The notes below the pieces were generated by a model. That model did no database searches. It was given only the letters and a program-made list of their open reading frames with translations, and had not been told where the DNA came from. Below, piece by piece: positions 43,109-46,142 of a DNA stretch of 46,142 nt. Source of the stretch: an uncultured Rubrobacteraceae bacterium (GTDB taxonomy: Bacteria; Actinomycetota; Rubrobacteria; Rubrobacterales; Rubrobacteraceae); contig CADCVF010000016.1 of NCBI GenBank assembly GCA_902806095.1, positions 1-46,142 on the forward strand, written 5' to 3'. The number at the start of each line of letters is the position of its first letter. Position 1 is the stretch's first letter. Both the position numbers and the translations under genes were made by a program.

Positions 43109-43163
43109 AGCAATTCAGCAAGCCGCCTGGCTTCGCCAGGCGGCTTGCTGAATTGCTTTATTC
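43103..43163. terminator. 28-bp-arm perfect palindrome shared by convergent genes
   Basis: Arms 43103-43130 and 43136-43163 are exact complements with a CTTCG loop. Each arm ends in GAATAA, the last codon and stop of rpoD (rightward) and of the 39-aa gene (leftward). It is a bidirectional terminator, short T-tracts lying at both bases. Confidence 0.8.
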
Positions 43164-43277
43164 GTCCTCTTCGTCCGAGTCGCGGCGTGCGGCCGACCTG
43201 GTAATTACAGCCAAGAGCACGATGCCGATTATAACGATGGGAACGAGTAAGAGCAGGGCTACTATGGCGATACTCAT
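43158..43277 (-). CDS. 39-aa single-pass membrane protein
   Basis: ATG 43277 to TAA 43158: MSIAIVALLLLVPIVIIGIV then LLAVITRSAARRDSDEEDE. It has one transmembrane helix (~3-25), a basic flank and an acidic tail, inside-positive topology. A GGGGGT stretch lies 6 nt before the ATG. The TAA is inside the convergent palindrome, which argues it is a real gene. Too short for standard gene callers. Function is unknown. Confidence 0.6.
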   Translation of the reverse strand: MSIAIVALLLLVPIVIIGIVLLAVITRSAARRDSDEEDE

Positions 43278-43357
43278 GGGATACCCCCACGTCGCGTACG
43301 AAAGCCGCCGGGTTTTATTCCTCCCGACGGCCCCTATACTACCCCACTAATAGGATA

Positions 43358-43394
43358 AGCGGGATGTGGAAGGCCAATTTTTCCACATCCCGCT
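43358..43394 (-). terminator. 14-bp hairpin after the START-fold gene
   Basis: Arms 43358-43371 (AGCGGGATGTGGAA) and 43381-43394 are exact complements. Its 35-nt core aligns with the hairpin at 29306-29340, with paired changes. It is 11 nt from the stop of the leftward gene. Confidence 0.6.
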
Positions 43395-43409
43395 AGTCAG
43401 CATTTCAGC
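43394..43409. repeat. GTCAGC/TTCAGC repeat block 6 (short)
   Basis: TAGTCAGCATTTCAGC directly after the hairpin. It contains the TGA of the START-fold gene (minus strand). Confidence 0.6.
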
Positions 43410-43872
43410 GGCTTGGTGTCTGGGCCTCCGACCCGCCGAGCTCTCCGCGCTCGACGATCCTGGCGAAGTTCTGCAGGTCCTCTTTGAGGATCCGCTCCGG
43501 ACTGGAGAGGATGTTTGCGACGGCTTCACCGACGGCCCCACCCGGCGGGTCGGCGTAGTTCATTGTCACGTCGACCTGCGTACGCCCTGGCGTAGTCTCT
43601 TCGAAGCGAACCTCGCCACTGGTCATGACCTCGCCGTCGACCGTGTTCCAGCCTATGCCGCGGTTGGGGTCCATCTCGGTCGTCTTCGCGTCGAACTCTA
43701 CGCTCTTGCCGAGAGGGCCCTTGATCCGCCAGTGACTGGTGTCCCGGGCGGACATCCTGACCTCTTCGACGTTGGACATAAAGTTCGGGAAGTTCTCGAA
43801 GTTGGACCAGTAACGGAAGATGTCATCGGCCGGGGCTTCCACCTCGATACTATCGTGTACTCGCTGCGCCAC
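43405..43872 (-). CDS. SRPBCC/START-fold (polyketide cyclase-like) protein
   Basis: 155 aa. The helix-grip pattern DSIEVEAPADDIFRYWSNFE, FPNFMSNVEEVRM, then a beta-rich middle (SGEVRFEETTPGRTQVDVTM) and a long C-terminal helix (ERILKEDLQNFARIVERGE) match SRPBCC proteins that bind hydrophobic ligands, often annotated as cyclase/dehydrase. No ligand is inferred. It stands alone between the sigma/membrane pair and the protease. Confidence 0.82.
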   Translation of the reverse strand: MAQRVHDSIEVEAPADDIFRYWSNFENFPNFMSNVEEVRMSARDTSHWRIKGPLGKSVEFDAKTTEMDPNRGIGWNTVDGEVMTSGEVRFEETTPGRTQVDVTMNYADPPGGAVGEAVANILSSPERILKEDLQNFARIVERGELGGSEAQTPSR

Positions 43873-43951
43873 AGTCTTCCTTTCTTTTGGCTACAAGACT
43901 CATCTTGCCTGTGAGTATGCCTGGTCCAAAGCCGTTTTTATGTGAACCTCG

Positions 43952-45196
43952 CTACTGACCCTGTAGATTTTCGTAGGCCTTGCGCAGTTGGGCGTCGTTC
44001 TCGAGAATCTCCTCCCGGGAGAACCCGCGGGCATCCTCGGGCGTGAGCGGTTCTGTCCCCTCTGCGAGCGGCACTCTCGTGTCTGGTGTGATCCCTGTGT
44101 CGCGGATAAAGTCGCCGTCCGGGGTAAGCCACTCGGCGACGCCGAGCAGAATAGATGAGCCATCCCTGAGGACGAACTCCGAGAGCACGGTGCCGGTGCC
44201 GAACGTGGTCTCCCCGATAACAGGCGCGCGGCCGTTGTCCCGCAAGGCTCCGGCCAGTATCTCGGCGCTCGAGGCCGAACCCTCGTTGACCAGTACGGCG
44301 AGCGGCGCGTTCGTCGATTCCGGGTCGCCCTCGACCGTGATCTCTTCGCGCTCGCCTGAAGCGTCCTTGCGGATGTAGACGACGCTCTCAGGCTCGAGGA
44401 AGTATCCTGCCATCCCCACCGCCTGGTCGAGCCTGCCGCCTGGATTGTTCCTGAGGTCGAGGATGAAGCGCCTGGCCCCCGCCGCCTTCGCCGCCTCGAA
44501 AGCGTTCTGGAGCTCCTGAACGCTGTCGTCGGAGAACGATGAGAGGTGCACTAGGGCAACGTGCGTGCCTGGGATCAAGGCCCACGAAGCCGCAGGCGAA
44601 CTTATCTCTGCGCGCTGGAGGTCGTAGGTACGCCTCTCGCCGTCGTGACGGACGGTCAATTCGACACTGGTCCCCTCCGGTCCCTTGACCTTCTCCACGA
44701 CCTCCGAGACATCGTCGCCCATGACGCTCTTCCCGTCTACGGCCAAGAGCACGTCGTCGGAACTGACACCGGCCTCCTCGGCCGGAGAGCCGTCTATCGG
44801 GGCGGCGACCACGACCTCACCGCTCTTCTCCTCGAGCTGGACCCCGATCCCCACGTACGTTCCTGAGAGGCTCTGGTCGTTCTGTTCGCGCTCCTCGGGG
44901 GTAAGGAAGCGCGTATGCCCGTCATCCCCAAGCGTCTCGAGCATCCCTTCTATGGCCCCGTATGTCTCCTTCTTGGGATCTATATTTCTCTGGTCTACGT
45001 AGTTGTTTCTGACGGTGTCGAGCGCCTCGGCGTACAGCGCGAGGCTCTTCCGGTCCGCTTCGTCCAGCGTAGCGAGGCTCTGCGAACGTCCGACCATGTA
45101 AGCCCCGAACGCGGTCGCAAGCAGCATCACGACCAGGATAAGAATCCGCGCCACGGAATTCCGCAACTCACGTCGGGTCTGGGTAGTCTTCCACAC
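43952..45196 (-). CDS. S41 family C-terminal processing protease with PDZ domain
   Basis: 414 aa. One N-terminal transmembrane anchor (~17-36), then a PDZ domain (~105-190; GTYVGIGVQLEEKSGEVVVA, GSPAEEAGVSSDDVLLAVDG), then the S41 core: FILDLRNNPGGRLDQAVGMA, VLVNEGSASSAEILAGAL (Ser region) and VIGETTFGTGTVLSEFVL. Usual members have a catalytic Lys in TFGKG; here the residue is Thr. It presumably acts outside the membrane on secreted or membrane proteins if active. Confidence 0.9.
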   Translation of the reverse strand: MWKTTQTRRELRNSVARILILVVMLLATAFGAYMVGRSQSLATLDEADRKSLALYAEALDTVRNNYVDQRNIDPKKETYGAIEGMLETLGDDGHTRFLTPEEREQNDQSLSGTYVGIGVQLEEKSGEVVVAAPIDGSPAEEAGVSSDDVLLAVDGKSVMGDDVSEVVEKVKGPEGTSVELTVRHDGERRTYDLQRAEISSPAASWALIPGTHVALVHLSSFSDDSVQELQNAFEAAKAAGARRFILDLRNNPGGRLDQAVGMAGYFLEPESVVYIRKDASGEREEITVEGDPESTNAPLAVLVNEGSASSAEILAGALRDNGRAPVIGETTFGTGTVLSEFVLRDGSSILLGVAEWLTPDGDFIRDTGITPDTRVPLAEGTEPLTPEDARGFSREEILENDAQLRKAYENLQGQ

Positions 45197-45212
45197 GCTG
45201 CAATTGTATCTT

Positions 45213-45353
45213 AGCTGGTCAGCATGTCAGCACGCGCCCTGTCGGGCGCTTGTCAGCATTTTTCAGCTTTCCATACGCGAGACCTGGCTGACAAGCGAAG
45301 GCCGAAGGGCATAGCATGCTGAAGTGCTGACTGGCTGACACGCTGACCAGCTA
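45213..45353. repeat. GTCAGC/TTCAGC repeat block 7
   Basis: Many half-sites, including AGCTGGTCAGCATGTCAGC and ATGCTGAAGTGCTGACTGGC. The hairpin module CACGCGCCCTGTCGGGCGCT near 45230 nearly repeats the one near 16452. The block ends in the TAG of the ABC ATPase gene. Confidence 0.75.
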
Positions 45354-46142
45354 GTCGGCCCTGTACGGAGTGCTTGTTTCGGGTTCTTCAATACGCTGGC
45401 CTTCGAGTACCGGGAAGAAGCAGGCGGCCCTGTGGCCTTCTTTCTCCTGCGGGTCGAGGCCAGGCTCGTGCTCGGTGCAGTAGTCCTGGGCGCGCGGGCA
45501 GCGGGTGTGGAAGTGGCACCCGCTTGGAGGATTCGCGGGGGAAGGCACGTCTCCTGTAAGGACCACGCGCTGGCGTTCACGTTCCTTTTGCGGGTCGGGG
45601 ACGGGGATAGCGGAGAGTAGCGAGGCGGTGTAGGGGTGGCGTGGTCCGCCGTATAAGGTCGCCCTGTCGGCGATCTCGACGATCTTGCCGAGGTACATTA
45701 CGGCGACCCTGTCCGAGATGTGCTTGACCACGGATAGGTCGTGGGCAATGAAGACGTAGGTGAGGTCGAACTCCTTCTGGAGATCCTCCAGCAGGTTGAT
45801 GACCTGCGCCTGGATCGAGACGTCCAGCGCCGAGACGGGCTCGTCGCAGATGATCAGGCGCGGGTTGAGCGCTATGGCCCTTGCCACCCCGATCCTCTGT
45901 CGCTGACCGCCCGAGAACTCGTGCGGGTAGCGGTTGTAGTGCTCGGGGTTTAGGCCGACCACCTCGAGAAGCTCCTGCACCCGCCGCTTGCGCTCGCCGC
46001 CGGAGCTGCCGCCGACGTCGTGGGTCTTCAACGGCTCCGAGACGATGTTGCCCACCGTCATGCGGGGGTTCAGGCTCGCATAGGGGTCCTGGAAGACGAT
46101 CTGCATGTTCCTCCGCACGTCGAGCATCCGCTTGCGGTCGTA
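45351..46142 (-). CDS. Oligopeptide/dipeptide ABC transporter ATP-binding protein, 5' end off the window
   Basis: 264 codons to the right edge; the Walker A region lies beyond. Seen: Q-loop ([20 protein letters not shown]), ABC signature [16 protein letters not shown], Walker [18 protein letters not shown]-loop [16 protein letters not shown], and the OppF/DppF-type C-terminal extension ([14 protein letters not shown]) with cysteines that may bind a 4Fe-4S cluster. It energises peptide uptake with partners expected upstream at larger coordinates. Its stop codon is in repeat block 7. Confidence 0.92.
   Translation of the reverse strand, partial: YDRKRMLDVRRNMQIVFQDPYASLNPRMTVGNIVSEPLKTHDVGGSSGGERKRRVQELLEVVGLNPEHYNRYPHEFSGGQRQRIGVARAIALNPRLIICDEPVSALDVSIQAQVINLLEDLQKEFDLTYVFIAHDLSVVKHISDRVAVMYLGKIVEIADRATLYGGPRHPYTASLLSAIPVPDPQKERERQRVVLTGDVPSPANPPSGCHFHTRCPRAQDYCTEHEPGLDPQEKEGHRAACFFPVLEGQRIEEPETSTPYRAD

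Overview
The window reads as a GC-rich chromosome of a deep-branching actinobacterium. Rubrobacter or a relative is my best guess, inferred from gene content and order: eno-pyk-ftsB-DUF501, tRNA-Gln-glmU-prs-rplY(CTC)-pth, tatD-rsmA-ispE and an RpoD-type sigma factor. No 16S rRNA is present to settle it. TTG and GTG starts are common, and several gene pairs overlap by 4 bases.

Bases 1-5722 hold single, unrelated genes in mixed orientation: a methyltransferase, a nucleotidyltransferase-like protein, a 59-aa helix-turn-helix protein, a DUF6518-like membrane protein, a PAS-GGDEF-EAL protein and a cupin. Each gap after the first short ORF carries one copy of a roughly 70-bp repeat. All copies point the same way, and I see none elsewhere in the window.

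Bases ~5725-12697 look like an integrated, phage-satellite-like element next to tRNA-Leu(UAA). It carries a zinc-ribbon protein, an excisionase, two overlapping primase-type zinc-ribbon genes (the second also with Toprim and AAA domains), small ORFs, a terminase-small-subunit-like protein and a tyrosine integrase. A 1053-bp IS5/IS982-like insertion sequence with TTAA duplications interrupts the integrase. Removing it restores one open frame from an ATG with a good ribosome binding site. The IS transposase itself has one in-frame TAG. The element is therefore probably immobile.

Bases 12806-46142 are mostly core genome. They include leftward units for glycolysis and division (eno, pyk, ftsB, DUF501), a PrsA/SurA-type foldase, Mfd, DNA alkylation repair (ada-alkA fusion plus ogt), AzlCD-type transport beside a GntR regulator, and a TipA-like MerR gene. 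These are followed by glmU-prs-rplY-pth behind tRNA-Gln, recJ-ROK kinase-rsmI, tatD-rsmA-ispE, a phospholipase-D protein, a DUF697 protein, a principal-type sigma factor, a 39-aa membrane protein, a START-fold protein, an S41 protease and the end of an oligopeptide ABC ATPase. A second repeat family, built of GTCAGC/TTCAGC half-sites and often paired with long perfect hairpins, sits at many 3' ends here. It is absent left of the tRNA-Leu.

Notable signals: the one-copy-per-gap repeat array; the IS-split integrase; a perfect palindrome forming two face-to-face promoters upstream of the GntR gene; a 28-bp-arm palindrome encoding the last codon and stop of two convergent genes; and hairpins with compensatory base changes.
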